A stretch of DNA of 64,000 nucleotides from Planctomycetota bacterium (GTDB lineage Bacteria > Planctomycetota > Phycisphaerae > Phycisphaerales > SM1A02): positions 62,001 through 126,000 of the forward strand of contig VGYX01000004.1 of the NCBI GenBank assembly GCA_016872835.1. The letters run 5' to 3'. Shown piece by piece: positions 35,111 through 43,741 of the stretch. Within the stretch, counting starts at the first letter, position 1. Each line of letters starts with the position of its first letter. Below the pieces are notes generated by a model. That model saw only the letters and a list, made by a program, of their open reading frames with translations, had not been told where the DNA came from and did no database searches. Both the position numbers and the translations under genes were made by a program.

Positions 35111-36661
35111 TCACACGCGGATGCGTTCCCACGAGGGACTCTGGAAGCGCCACAGGAAGAGCAGCCCGCGCACGACCAGCTCGACGCTGAGCGCCCACCA
35201 GATGCCGGCCAAGCCGTAGCCCATCCAGACGCCAAGCGCCCAAGCCAGCGGCAGTCGCACCGCGTAGATGCTCACCACCGTGATGGCGAAGATCCACTTC
35301 GTGTCGCCCACACCGCGCAGGCCGTTGCGCAGCGCGATCGCGAGGGCGAAGAACACCTGCACGGCGCCGCATGCGAAGAGGGTCTTGGGCACCTCCTCCA
35401 GATGCACCGGCTCGCTGCTGATCACGCTGGTGAGCAGCCGGCCCTGCGTCATGAAGATGATTCCCATCACGCCCATGATCGCCATGCCCACGACGGCGCA
35501 GGTCCAGATCGCCTTGCGCGCCATGCGCGGATTGCCCGCGCCCAGATACTGCCCCGCCAGCGCGCCCGCGGCGATGCCCATCGCGAAGCCAGGCAGGAAG
35601 CTGAAGGCCTCCCATTGCACCGTGATCATGTGCGCACCCACCAGGCCGCTCTTCGGCGCGTCGCCCGTCTCGCCGCGCGCGACCATGCCGATGAACCCCA
35701 CGAGGAACAGGCTTGAACTCCATATGGCCATGCCCTCAAGGAGGTTCGGGACGCCCACTCGCGCGATGCGCGCGCTCATGACGCGCGTCAGGCGCAGTTC
35801 CGGCCACTCGAGGCGCAGATCCTTCACGCCGCGTCGCAACACGACCAGCGTGGCCACGCCACCGACCACATAACTCAGCGCGGTGCCCGCCGCGATGCCC
35901 CACACGCCCCATTGCAGCGGATCCAGGGGAACGGGGTTGTGCAACGTGAGGCCACCCAGGCGCAGGTCCACGCCGCTCAGCAGCCAGCTTGCGATCAGGT
36001 TGACCACGTTCACGGTGATCGAGATCCAGCTTGGTCGCGCGGTCTCGCCCGCGCCGTGCATGCACATGCTGCCGATGTTCATGAGGCCGCAGAAGGGCAT
36101 GCTCCACGCGATCGTGGAGACGTAGGTGGTGCAGTGCCGCCCCGCCTCGGGTGAGAGGCCCGCGATCCATGCCAGGGGATGCGCGAGCGCCGCCATCGAG
36201 AGTCCGACCACGGCGCCCCACGCCACGCCCAGCACCACGCTCTGCGCCAGCGCGCCGCTCGCGTCGCGGCGATCTCCGGATCCGATCGCGCGGGCGATGA
36301 TCGCCTGTCCACCCGCGCCCAGACCCGCGAAGGCGATGCCGGTGAACCAGCCCACATAGGTGCCGATGCCGATGCCGTCGAGCGCGGGCACCACGATCTC
36401 GCCGGGCAGGTTGCCGGCGATCATCTTGTCCACCAAGCCCACGCAGGCGATCATCAGCTGCTGCAGCAGCACCGGCATCGCCAGGATCCAGATCGCCGCG
36501 CGCAGGCTCTTGCCCGCAAGCCGACCGGATCGGATCTGACCCTCCTCGACCTGTGCGGCGTCGGCCTCGAGTGTCGCCATCAGGGGATCGGTGGGGTCAT
36601 CCGGACTCGCGGCCGAATGCGACAGCGCGATCGAATCGGAGGTGGTTCGCTCTCGAGTCAC
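35111..36661 (-). CDS. MATE-family efflux transporter
   Basis: This 516-residue inner-membrane antiporter has about twelve membrane segments in two halves of six. Typical MATE features are the opening ILAMPVLLQQLMIACVGLVD, GQAIIARAIGSGD, and in the second half FLPGFAMGIAAGALAGQYLG. MATE proteins export cationic drugs or metabolites with H+ or Na+. The substrate is unknown. An N-terminal cytoplasmic region of about 50 residues precedes the first segment. The GTG at 36661 is used, and ATG at 36580 is possible. It follows the mqnC side by only 40 nt. Confidence 0.85.
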   Translation of the reverse strand: MTRERTTSDSIALSHSAASPDDPTDPLMATLEADAAQVEEGQIRSGRLAGKSLRAAIWILAMPVLLQQLMIACVGLVDKMIAGNLPGEIVVPALDGIGIGTYVGWFTGIAFAGLGAGGQAIIARAIGSGDRRDASGALAQSVVLGVAWGAVVGLSMAALAHPLAWIAGLSPEAGRHCTTYVSTIAWSMPFCGLMNIGSMCMHGAGETARPSWISITVNVVNLIASWLLSGVDLRLGGLTLHNPVPLDPLQWGVWGIAAGTALSYVVGGVATLVVLRRGVKDLRLEWPELRLTRVMSARIARVGVPNLLEGMAIWSSSLFLVGFIGMVARGETGDAPKSGLVGAHMITVQWEAFSFLPGFAMGIAAGALAGQYLGAGNPRMARKAIWTCAVVGMAIMGVMGIIFMTQGRLLTSVISSEPVHLEEVPKTLFACGAVQVFFALAIALRNGLRGVGDTKWIFAITVVSIYAVRLPLAWALGVWMGYGLAGIWWALSVELVVRGLLFLWRFQSPSWERIRV

Positions 36662-36680
36662 GGCAGCACCGCCAGGACGG

Positions 36681-37538
36681 TCACGAGGCGCCCTTGGCCT
36701 CTGGCGCCTTGCCGTCGCCGACGTTGCCGAAGGGTTGCTTGGGCGCCGGCGCGGCGACGGGCTTCATGCCTACGGGAATGCCAGGCTTCTCGAAGGTCAG
36801 CGGCGACCAGAAGATCACGTGATCCCAGAATCCCTTCGAGCGCTGGTAGGTCGGGTACAGGTACTGCAGCTCGCGCCGAAATGGAGTCTTCGTGCTGCGA
36901 TACCAGCTCAACCACAGCGGGCGGTCCAAGCCGAAGTCCTGCCGTGTCAGCAGTTGCAGGCTGTCGAGCGCCGCGAGGTTCACCGCGAGTTCCCGGGCAT
37001 CCAGCGAGGCGGCGAGCGCCTGGAACACGTCGTCCTGCGGATACTGCCCCAGCGCGATCGCGAGTTCCACGCGCACCGAGGACTCCTCGGTCTCATCGAT
37101 GATGCGCGAACACATCGGTGACGTGAAGGCCGGATTGTGCAGACGCTGGAGCGCCTTCGCCGCCGCCACGCGCACCTGCACCGACTTGTCGCGCAACGCG
37201 CTCGCGGCCAGTTCCGCGTCCGACGCGTCCCCGTGGCGAGCCAGCGCCTCCAGCGCGGCGACTCGCACCAGTGGATCACGGTTCTCTCGCAGGTACTCGC
37301 GGTACATCGCCAGGTATGCCGGCGTGCCGCCCCATGGAGCGTTCGCCAGCAGCACCACGCCTCGTCGCTGGTTCTCGGCGTCGGTGGGGTCCACGGCCCA
37401 GCGGGCCGCCTCGCCCGGCGTCGGTGGAGAGAAGGACTGCGTGAAGCTGGCCCAGTCGCTGCTGGCGGTGTCGCACCCGGGGCTGAGGAGCCCCGCGTGA
37501 GCGGCCAGAAGCAGCGTTGCGATCCGTCGCGCGCGCAT
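36681..37538 (-). CDS. HEAT-repeat lipoprotein
   Basis: The 285-residue protein begins with an Arg-rich n-region, a hydrophobic stretch (IATLLLAAHAGLL) and SPGC, a loose lipobox, so it is probably a membrane-anchored lipoprotein. Residues of about 95-205 form four or so HEAT repeats (DPLVRVAALEALARHG, SVQVRVAAAKALQRL, SSVRVELAIALGQY, LAVNLAALDSLQLL). The C-terminus is Pro/Ala/Lys-rich. HEAT repeats usually bind other proteins; no function is known. The ATG at 37538 is supported by TATACT (37548-37553) 9 nt upstream. Confidence 0.72.
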   Translation of the reverse strand: MRARRIATLLLAAHAGLLSPGCDTASSDWASFTQSFSPPTPGEAARWAVDPTDAENQRRGVVLLANAPWGGTPAYLAMYREYLRENRDPLVRVAALEALARHGDASDAELAASALRDKSVQVRVAAAKALQRLHNPAFTSPMCSRIIDETEESSVRVELAIALGQYPQDDVFQALAASLDARELAVNLAALDSLQLLTRQDFGLDRPLWLSWYRSTKTPFRRELQYLYPTYQRSKGFWDHVIFWSPLTFEKPGIPVGMKPVAAPAPKQPFGNVGDGKAPEAKGAS

Positions 37539-37547
37539 GCGGTGCGG

Positions 37548-37557
37548 AGTATAAGGT
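37548..37557. promoter_or_regulatory. Interleaved -10 boxes of the HEAT lipoprotein and MBL genes
   Basis: The minus-strand TATACT (37548-37553) and the plus-strand TAAGGT (37552-37557) overlap by two bases. They end 9 and 8 nt from their ATGs. Only 27 nt separate the two start codons, the tightest divergent pair in the window. Confidence 0.55.
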
Positions 37558-37565
37558 TCTCCGCG

Positions 37566-38216
37566 ATGGCCACTCGACTTCATGCCTTCGAACTTGGTCG
37601 TTGCGCCACGAACGCCTATGTAGTCGCACCCGAACCGGGCGGTGGAGACATGTGCTGGATCGTCGATCCGGGCGAGGGGCCCGAGCCGCTCCTGCGATTC
37701 CTGCAGGAATCGTCCCTTCAGCCTGCCGCGATCGTCTGCACGCACGCGCACGCCGACCACATCGCGGGCATCGACCGGGTGCGCGCGGTGGTGGGACCCG
37801 TGCCGATTCTCGCGCACTCGCTCGAAGCGAGCTGGTTCGAGGATCCCATGCTGAACCTCTCGCAGTTCATCGGGGAGCCCGTGTCCGTGTCAGGTCCGAC
37901 CGGCTCGATGCAGGATGGTCAGGCGCTCCAACTGGGACCGCTGGCCTGGCGCGTGCTGCACACCCCGGGGCACTCGCCCGGCAGCGTGACGTTGTGGTGT
38001 CCGGAGGAAAAGGTCGCGCTGGTGGGGGACACGCTGTTCCGCGACTCGATCGGCCGGATCGACTTTCCCACCAGCGATCCCGACGCGATGCGTGATTCGC
38101 TGCATCGCGTGCTCATGGGACTGCCCGACGACACGCGCGTCTTCCCAGGTCATGGGCCGGACACGACCATCGGTCGTGAACGTCGCTCGAATCCGTTTCT
38201 GGTGCACGGCTTCTGA
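37566..38216 (+). CDS. MBL-fold hydrolase (glyoxalase II-like)
   Basis: This 216-residue cytoplasmic metallo-beta-lactamase-fold protein has the zinc motif THAHADHIAG, a later His in HTPGHSPGS, Asp in VGDTLF, and a final metal-binding PGHGPDTTIG. The small size and layout match the YcbL/GloB-like subgroup that hydrolyses thioesters. The substrate is not certain. Upstream in-frame starts lie inside the divergent lipoprotein gene. The ATG at 37566 has a -10-like TAAGGT 8 nt before it. Confidence 0.87.
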   Translation: MATRLHAFELGRCATNAYVVAPEPGGGDMCWIVDPGEGPEPLLRFLQESSLQPAAIVCTHAHADHIAGIDRVRAVVGPVPILAHSLEASWFEDPMLNLSQFIGEPVSVSGPTGSMQDGQALQLGPLAWRVLHTPGHSPGSVTLWCPEEKVALVGDTLFRDSIGRIDFPTSDPDAMRDSLHRVLMGLPDDTRVFPGHGPDTTIGRERRSNPFLVHGF

Positions 38217-38242
38217 GGCGCCGGCCGCTTACCCTGCGCGCC

Positions 38243-39544
38243 ATGCAGGGTTCCGCATCGAAGCACTGGCGCATCCTTCTGGGTCTGGCGCTGGGCGCCG
38301 TCGTGGGTCTGTTGGCCAACGCCTGGAGCCAGGGCGACACCTCTCGGGAGCGGGTGATCGCGTGGATCGGGGACTGGATCGCCTATCCGATCGGGCAGGT
38401 CTTCCTGCGGCTGCTGTTCCTGGTGGTCGTGCCGCTGGTGTTCGCGGCGCTCGCCGCGTCGGTGGCGCGAATCGGCACCACCGGCGTGATGGGCCGCATG
38501 GGTGTCCGCACGGCCGTGCTCTTCCTGCTCACCACGGGGTTCTCGGTGGTGCTGGGACTTTCCGCGATGCACCTGATCGCCCCTGGTCGTGGCTTCGATC
38601 CAGCCACGAGCGAGGCGCTGCTGAAGGCCTTCTCGGGCGAGGTGCAGGCGCTCGCGGGCAAGACGCCGGCGGCCTCGGTCGAGGGCGCCAAGGGCGTGGT
38701 GAATCTGGTGCTGGAGATGTTCCTCCCGCGCAACATGCTGGCCGCGGTCACGCAGATGCAGATGTTGCCGCTGATCCTGTTCAGCCTTCTGTTCGGCGCG
38801 GCGATCGGCGTGCAGACTCTGCAGCGGCGCGAGCGCGTGGTCGCCGCGCTCGACGCCGTCTCCGACGCGATGGTGTGGATCGTGGATCGCGCCATGCGTC
38901 TGGCGCCGGTCGCCGTGGCGTGCCTGATCTTCGTGTCCACCAGCCGCTTCGGACTGCCGCTGCTCGGCAAGCTCTCGGCGTTCGTGGGAGTCGTGATCGG
39001 TCTCTACCTGGTGCAGCTGTTCGTGCTCTACCCCGTGCTGCTCGCGGCGCTCGCGGGGCGCGCGCCGGCGCCGTTCCTGCGCAACTGCCTTCCGATTCTT
39101 GCGACCGCGTTCTCGACCAGTTCAAGCAACGCGACGCTACCCACCTCGATCGAGGTCTGCGAGCGGAATCTGGGCATCCGGCCGGCCGTGGCCAGCTTCG
39201 TGCTGCCGCTTGGCGCGACGGTGAACATGAACGGCACCGCGCTGTTCGAGGGTTGCGTGGTGCTCTTCGTGGCGCAGGTGTTCGGCATGGAACTCTCGCT
39301 GGCGCAGCAGGCGGTCGTCGTGGTGCTCTGCGTGATCAGCGCGATCGGCGTGGCGGGGGTGCCCGGCGGCTCGCTGCCGCTGCTCATGGGCGTGATGGCG
39401 CAGGTCGGCGTGCCGGTCGAGGGCATCGCGCTGGTCCTCGGCGTGGACCGTCTGCTCGACATGGGTCGCACCGTGGTGAACGTGATGGGCGACGTGGTGA
39501 CAGCCGCCTGCGTGGAATCGCGGCTTCCGCCCGACGTCACTTGA
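38243..39544 (+). CDS. Dicarboxylate/amino acid:cation symporter (DAACS/GltP family)
   Basis: This 433-residue inner-membrane protein has eight or so membrane segments and two re-entrant loops. Family marks are VGLLANAW near the N-terminus, LRLLFLVVVPLVFAALAASV, the serine-rich AFSTSSSNATLPTS in hairpin 1, LPLGATVNMNGTALFEG with the NMNGT cation motif, and DRLLDMGRTVVNVMGD. It takes up glutamate/aspartate or C4-dicarboxylates with H+ or Na+. TACCCT (38230-38235) ends 7 nt before the ATG. The 3' end overlaps the DUF885 gene by 8 bp. Confidence 0.92.
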   Translation: MQGSASKHWRILLGLALGAVVGLLANAWSQGDTSRERVIAWIGDWIAYPIGQVFLRLLFLVVVPLVFAALAASVARIGTTGVMGRMGVRTAVLFLLTTGFSVVLGLSAMHLIAPGRGFDPATSEALLKAFSGEVQALAGKTPAASVEGAKGVVNLVLEMFLPRNMLAAVTQMQMLPLILFSLLFGAAIGVQTLQRRERVVAALDAVSDAMVWIVDRAMRLAPVAVACLIFVSTSRFGLPLLGKLSAFVGVVIGLYLVQLFVLYPVLLAALAGRAPAPFLRNCLPILATAFSTSSSNATLPTSIEVCERNLGIRPAVASFVLPLGATVNMNGTALFEGCVVLFVAQVFGMELSLAQQAVVVVLCVISAIGVAGVPGGSLPLLMGVMAQVGVPVEGIALVLGVDRLLDMGRTVVNVMGDVVTAACVESRLPPDVT

Positions 39545-41321
39545 GGGCGTTGGCCCGCGCCTCGATCCACCGCTCCATGCGGGCTTCCAGCACGGCCAGC
39601 GGCAGCGAACCCTCGCCCAGCACGGCGTCGTGGAAGGCGCGCAGGTCGAAGGTGGCGCCAAGACGCTTCGCCGCCCTCTCTCGCAGCCTTCGGATGCACA
39701 GTTCGCCCAGCTTGTAGCCGCACGCCTGTCCGGGCCAGCCGATGTAGCGGTCGACCTCGCGCTCGATGTTCAGTTCGCTCAGCGCGGTGTTGGCCTTCAT
39801 GAAGTCGATTGCACGCTGACGGCTCCAGCCCAGCGCGTGCATGCCGGTGTCGACCACCAGTCGGCAACTGCGCCACATCTCGTACAGCAGGCGTCCGAAG
39901 TCGTCGTAGGGGTCCTGATAGAGGCCCATCTCGATGCCGAGCCGCTCGGCGTAGAGCGCCCAGCCCTCCACGAACGCGTTGAAGCCCTGATCGCGCCGAA
40001 GCGGATGCCGGTCGGGAAGCTCCTGACTGAGCGCGATCTGCAGGTGATGGCCGGGCATGGCCTCGTGCAGCGTGAGCGGCACCATCTCGTAGCGTGGTCG
40101 CTGGTCCAGCGCGAAGGTGTTCGCGTAGAACCACCCGGGATTGCCTGCCTTCAGGCTGCCCGACTGGTAGTAGGCGGTGGTCTGCGTCGGAGCCATGAAC
40201 CGGGGAATCTCGCGCACCCCGTACGGCAGTCGAGGCAGGGTCTCGAAGAGGCCCGGCAGGAACGCGTCGATCCGCTTGGCGAGTTCGCGGTAGCCGGCCA
40301 GCAGATCCTCGGCGCTGCGGTGATAGAAGCGCGGGTCCGTGCGCAGATACTTCACGAAGTCCGCGAAGAGCGCATCGTCCGCGATCTTCGCGCGCCCGGC
40401 GTCCGCCGCGAACCAGTCGGTGCGTCGGATCACGCTCAGCATCTCCGCGCGGATGCGTCGCACCTCGTCCACGCCGATCTTGTGGATCGCCTCCGGGGTC
40501 AGGTCCGTGGTGGTCTGCTCGCGCAGCCGGAACGCGTACCACGCGCGACCCTGCGGCAGTTCCACACACGCGATCGAGTCGCGCGCCCCCGGCACGTAGG
40601 TGTCGCGCACGAAGTCACGCAGCGCGGCGAGTTCCGTCACGATGGCATCGGTGGTAGCGACGCCCTCGGTGCGAAGCGCGGCGGCCTGCTCGGCGCTCAG
40701 GTCGGGATAGGTGCGGTCGAACGGCTCACGCAACGTCGGAAGCCCGCCCGTGATCACCGCGTCGAATTGCGGTGGAACACCCGCCAGGATCGCCTTGGGA
40801 GGCGTGATGCCACGACGAAGTCCCTCGGCCAGCAGCGCGCGCTGGTCCCGAAGCGACTGCGGCACGGCGCGCATGCGCGAAAGGTGCGCGCGCAGGTCGT
40901 CCGCGCGCGCGAGGGGCATCTGCTCGTTCATCTGCGGCACCGACTGCTGCGGCCCCTGCAGCGGTCCCAGGATCATCAGGTGGCCACCGAAGCCATGTCC
41001 CTCGATCTCCATCGCAAGGTCACGCTCGATCAGTTCCGCGTCCAGACGGTCGCGCTCGGACAGCGAGCCCTTGTCGACCGCGCGCAGCGTCGCCAGCAGC
41101 GCCTTCGTCTCGGTCAGGCGTCGCTCGATCGCCGCGAGCGACCGGTCCATGATGCGCCCGGCGTCCGCCGGTCGGCCCTTCGAGATCGCCTCCATCGGAT
41201 CCTCGCGGTCGCGGAAGGCCTGGATCGCGTCGAACGCCTGCTGCAGCGAGGGCGGCGTGGGTGACTGCGCGGGAGCGAGGGCGAGAAGCGCAAGCACGAT
41301 GCAGCAGGCGAGGGTTCGCAT
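39537..41321 (-). CDS. DUF885-family exported protein (putative metallopeptidase)
   Basis: The 594-residue protein has a signal peptide (MRTLACCIVLALLALAPAQS) and is probably periplasmic. It belongs to DUF885, with the zinc-type motif HEAMPGHHLQ and, about 30 residues on, the glutamate-bearing FVEGWALYAE. The N-terminal part is helical with conserved Arg/Asp. Members are thought to be peptidases related to M32-like helical metallopeptidases; the substrate is unknown. TACTGT (41328-41333) lies 6 nt before the ATG. Confidence 0.82.
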   Translation of the reverse strand: MRTLACCIVLALLALAPAQSPTPPSLQQAFDAIQAFRDREDPMEAISKGRPADAGRIMDRSLAAIERRLTETKALLATLRAVDKGSLSERDRLDAELIERDLAMEIEGHGFGGHLMILGPLQGPQQSVPQMNEQMPLARADDLRAHLSRMRAVPQSLRDQRALLAEGLRRGITPPKAILAGVPPQFDAVITGGLPTLREPFDRTYPDLSAEQAAALRTEGVATTDAIVTELAALRDFVRDTYVPGARDSIACVELPQGRAWYAFRLREQTTTDLTPEAIHKIGVDEVRRIRAEMLSVIRRTDWFAADAGRAKIADDALFADFVKYLRTDPRFYHRSAEDLLAGYRELAKRIDAFLPGLFETLPRLPYGVREIPRFMAPTQTTAYYQSGSLKAGNPGWFYANTFALDQRPRYEMVPLTLHEAMPGHHLQIALSQELPDRHPLRRDQGFNAFVEGWALYAERLGIEMGLYQDPYDDFGRLLYEMWRSCRLVVDTGMHALGWSRQRAIDFMKANTALSELNIEREVDRYIGWPGQACGYKLGELCIRRLRERAAKRLGATFDLRAFHDAVLGEGSLPLAVLEARMERWIEARANALK

Positions 41322-41327
41322 GCAGGG

Positions 41328-41353
41328 ACAGTAGCGGATCGGGTGGCTAGGCT
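41328..41353. promoter_or_regulatory. Divergent -10 pair for the DUF885 gene and mqnD
   Basis: The minus strand has TACTGT at 41328-41333, 6 nt before its ATG. The plus strand has TAGGCT at 41348-41353, 12 nt before the mqnD ATG. Start codons are 44 nt apart, and no Shine-Dalgarno sequences are seen. Confidence 0.5.
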
Positions 41354-41365
41354 TTCCGACCGGCC

Positions 41366-42247
41366 ATGATCGAGATCTCGCTTGGACACAGCCCTGATCC
41401 GGATGACGCCTTCATGTGGTGGCCGCTGTTCGGCATCGACGGTGGCGCGCCCGCGATCTCGGAACCCGGCATCCGCTTCATGCAGGTCTGCGACGACATC
41501 GAGACACTGAATCGACGCTCCGCAGGCCCGGTGTCGGCACTGCTTGACGTCACCGCGATGAGTTGCGCGAACCTGCCGCTGGTGGGTGATCGCTACGCAC
41601 TGACCGCCTGCGGCAGCAGCGTGGGCGATGGCTACGGCCCCAAGCTGGTCGCGCGCCGGCCGATGACCCTCGACGAACTGCGCTCAGCCGACCGCGTGAT
41701 CGCGGTGCCGGGTCGACGCACCACCAGCTTCCTCGCGCTCAGCCTCATGCTGGGCCCGGGCCGCTTCCGCTTCGAGGAAGTTCCCTTCGATGAGTTGATG
41801 GAGCGCGTCGAGGACGGCACCTTCGCCGCCGGCGTGGTGATCCATGAGGGGCAACTCCTCTTTGGTGCGCGGGGCCTGCATCTGGTGCAGGATCTTGGCG
41901 CATGGTGGCAGGGGCACTCGGGACTTCCTCTACCGCTTGGCGTCAATGCCGTACGACGCGATCTGGACACTCGCCACGGCGCGGGCACGCTGGCGCGTGT
42001 GATTCGCCTGCTGCGCGAGAGCGTGGCGCACGCGATGGACCATCGCGAGACCGGCGTCCGCTACGCGATGCGATTTGCGCGAGGCATGCAGGCGGATCTC
42101 GCCGGCACCTTCGTGGACCTGTACGTGAATCGCTGGACGCTGGACTGCGGGCCGCGTGGTCGAGAAGCCGTCGACCGGCTGCTGGCCGAGGCCTCGTCGG
42201 CGGGGCTTTCACCGCCGGCGCCCAAGCAGGTGTTCGTGGGCGCGTAG
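41366..42247 (+). CDS. mqnD: 1,4-dihydroxy-6-naphthoate synthase
   Basis: MqnD converts cyclic dehypoxanthinyl futalosine, the MqnC product, to 1,4-dihydroxy-6-naphthoate in menaquinone synthesis. The 293-residue protein shows LGHSPDPDDAFMWWPL at the N-terminus, SALLDVTAMSCANLP, GDGYGPKLVAR, VAVPGRRTTSFLAL and GVVIHEGQLLF, all typical of this periplasmic-binding-protein-like enzyme. Together with mqnC it shows that this organism uses the futalosine route. TAGGCT lies 12 nt before the ATG. Confidence 0.92.
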   Translation: MIEISLGHSPDPDDAFMWWPLFGIDGGAPAISEPGIRFMQVCDDIETLNRRSAGPVSALLDVTAMSCANLPLVGDRYALTACGSSVGDGYGPKLVARRPMTLDELRSADRVIAVPGRRTTSFLALSLMLGPGRFRFEEVPFDELMERVEDGTFAAGVVIHEGQLLFGARGLHLVQDLGAWWQGHSGLPLPLGVNAVRRDLDTRHGAGTLARVIRLLRESVAHAMDHRETGVRYAMRFARGMQADLAGTFVDLYVNRWTLDCGPRGREAVDRLLAEASSAGLSPPAPKQVFVGA

Positions 42248-42282
42248 TCCGTCTTCGGCGGCCCGTATACTCTCGCCCCCGC

Positions 42283-42756
42283 ATGAGCATGATGCCGCCC
42301 GAAACCGAGCAGGCCGGAGGCCACGCGCCACCGAGTGTGCGGCAGTTCGGCGTGTTCCTGGACAACAAGGTCGGGAAGCTGCTGGAACTCCTGCAGCTGT
42401 TCGACGAGCAGGGTTCGCTGCAACTCGCCGCGTTCAGCGTGGTCGACTCGAGCGATCATGCCGTCGTGCGCCTGATCTTCAACAACGCCGATGCTGCGCG
42501 CGTGGTGCTGCGCAGTCATCAGTACACGTTCAGCGAAGTCGATCTGCTGGTGGTGGAGCTGAACGAGGGACGCGGCCTCACCAACATCTGCCTGCACCTT
42601 CTCGGCGCCGAACTGAACATCCGCTTCGCCTATCCCGTCATGCTGCAGCGCGAAGGCAGCCCGACCGTCGCGATCGCCGTCGACGACCTCACGCTCGCCG
42701 GACAGATCCTGCTGCGCAAGCGATTCCGCCTGCTCGGCGAGGAAGATCTCGCTTGA
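42283..42756 (+). CDS. ACT-domain protein
   Basis: The 157-residue protein has an Asp/Pro-rich N-terminus and two ACT-like regulatory folds (FGVFLDNKVGKLLELLQLFDEQ, then GLTNICLHLLGAELNIRFAYP). ACT domains bind amino acids; free-standing pairs often regulate enzymes or transporters. No catalytic motif is present. The ATG at 42283 has TATACT (42266-42271) 11 nt upstream, one of the best -10 matches here. It is followed 12 nt later by the CDGSH gene, likely one operon. Confidence 0.78.
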   Translation: MSMMPPETEQAGGHAPPSVRQFGVFLDNKVGKLLELLQLFDEQGSLQLAAFSVVDSSDHAVVRLIFNNADAARVVLRSHQYTFSEVDLLVVELNEGRGLTNICLHLLGAELNIRFAYPVMLQREGSPTVAIAVDDLTLAGQILLRKRFRLLGEEDLA

Positions 42757-42768
42757 CAGGACCCGCCC

Positions 42769-42969
42769 ATGGCACGACTCGTCAAGCTCAACGCGACCGG
42801 ACCCGTGAAGGTCGAACCCTCGGACAAGCCGATCTTCGTCTGCGCGTGCGGACTCAGCAAGAAGTTCCCGTTCTGCGATGGCACGCACAAGACCTGCCGC
42901 GACGAGGCGGAAGGCCAGACCCTCGTCTATGACGAGAACGGCCAGCGTCGCGAGGCGCCGAGGGCCTGA
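42769..42969 (+). CDS. CDGSH-type iron-sulfur protein
   Basis: This small 66-residue protein carries the CDGSH motif in the form CACGLSKKFPFCDGTH. Three Cys and one His bind a 2Fe-2S cluster. Such proteins work in redox or iron handling; the partner is unknown. A single domain with no membrane anchor indicates a cytoplasmic location. It lies 12 nt after the ACT-domain gene and is convergent with the PTPS/QueD-like gene (4 nt gap). Confidence 0.88.
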   Translation: MARLVKLNATGPVKVEPSDKPIFVCACGLSKKFPFCDGTHKTCRDEAEGQTLVYDENGQRREAPRA

Positions 42970-42973
42970 TCGA

Positions 42974-43735
42974 TCAACCCGGGTAGATGGCCGAGGTCTT
43001 CTCGGTCTCCCACACGCGCACGCGAACAAGCTCGCCACCGGCTGAGGTGATCGGCCCGGACAACCAGTCGAAGCACGTCGCGGCGATCGTCTCCACGCTC
43101 GGATTGCGGTCGTGGAAGGCCTCCACATCGGAGTTCAGGTGCTTGTGGTCCAGCCGGTCCACCGCGTGATCCCGGGCGATGCGATCGATGTCCGTGGCTC
43201 GCAATCCCGGATTTCTGGACAGCGGGATGCGAACCTCCACCTCCAGCCGGTAGTTGTGGCCGTGACCAGCGGGGTTGTTGCACTTGCCGAAGACCCGGCG
43301 GTTCTCGTCGTCCGACAGGGTGGGGCAGTGCAGGCGATGGCTCGACGCGAAGTCGAACCGCTGCGTCACGATGACGTGCTGGGGCATGCTTTCCTCGATT
43401 CGAAAGTCGCAGAGCGAGTGCAGTCGGACGGCCACGCTGTTCAACGAAACCGCAAGAGTCGAAATGAGCGCCTCCCGCAGGGAGCCAAGGGTGCGCTCGA
43501 TCGCCTCCCCCGAGATGAAGGAGGCGGGAATGATGCGTGCCGCGCATTCCTTCACCGTCCGGTCGATTTCCTGAATGCCGACAATGTAGCCCGTGGTGGC
43601 GTCAGGCTTTCCTGTCACCGTGACATCAACTTCCATGCATGCGCTCCAACCGTCCACCTCGCTCCAGGCGCGAACGGTCGGCGCGGAGCCTCGGCCGGGC
43701 ACCAGTGCAAGCCTGACGATGCGGCGGAGGAGCAT
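42974..43735 (-). CDS. queD: 6-pyruvoyl-tetrahydropterin synthase/QueD-like protein with extra N-terminal half
   Basis: Residues 120-253 form a PTPS/QueD domain. Zinc ligands are His133 (FASSHRLHC), His158 and His160 (GKCNNPAGHGHNYR), with Cys152 as catalytic cysteine and Glu243 in VWETEKTS. PTPS makes 6-pyruvoyl-tetrahydropterin; QueD makes 6-carboxy-tetrahydropterin for queuosine. Residues 1-115 resemble a second T-fold copy (EVDVTVTGKPDATTGYIVGIQEIDRTVKE split over residues 35-63) lacking the His ligands. The ATG at 43735 has TATCCT (43742-43747) 6 nt upstream. The choice between PTPS and QueD is not resolved. Confidence 0.78.
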   Translation of the reverse strand: MLLRRIVRLALVPGRGSAPTVRAWSEVDGWSACMEVDVTVTGKPDATTGYIVGIQEIDRTVKECAARIIPASFISGEAIERTLGSLREALISTLAVSLNSVAVRLHSLCDFRIEESMPQHVIVTQRFDFASSHRLHCPTLSDDENRRVFGKCNNPAGHGHNYRLEVEVRIPLSRNPGLRATDIDRIARDHAVDRLDHKHLNSDVEAFHDRNPSVETIAATCFDWLSGPITSAGGELVRVRVWETEKTSAIYPG

Positions 43736-43741
43736 CGGTGA

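Noticed and set aside
36662-37137. Plus-strand open frames opposite the HEAT lipoprotein.
   Set aside because: They have no start signal or motif. The minus-strand frame has a signal peptide and HEAT repeats.
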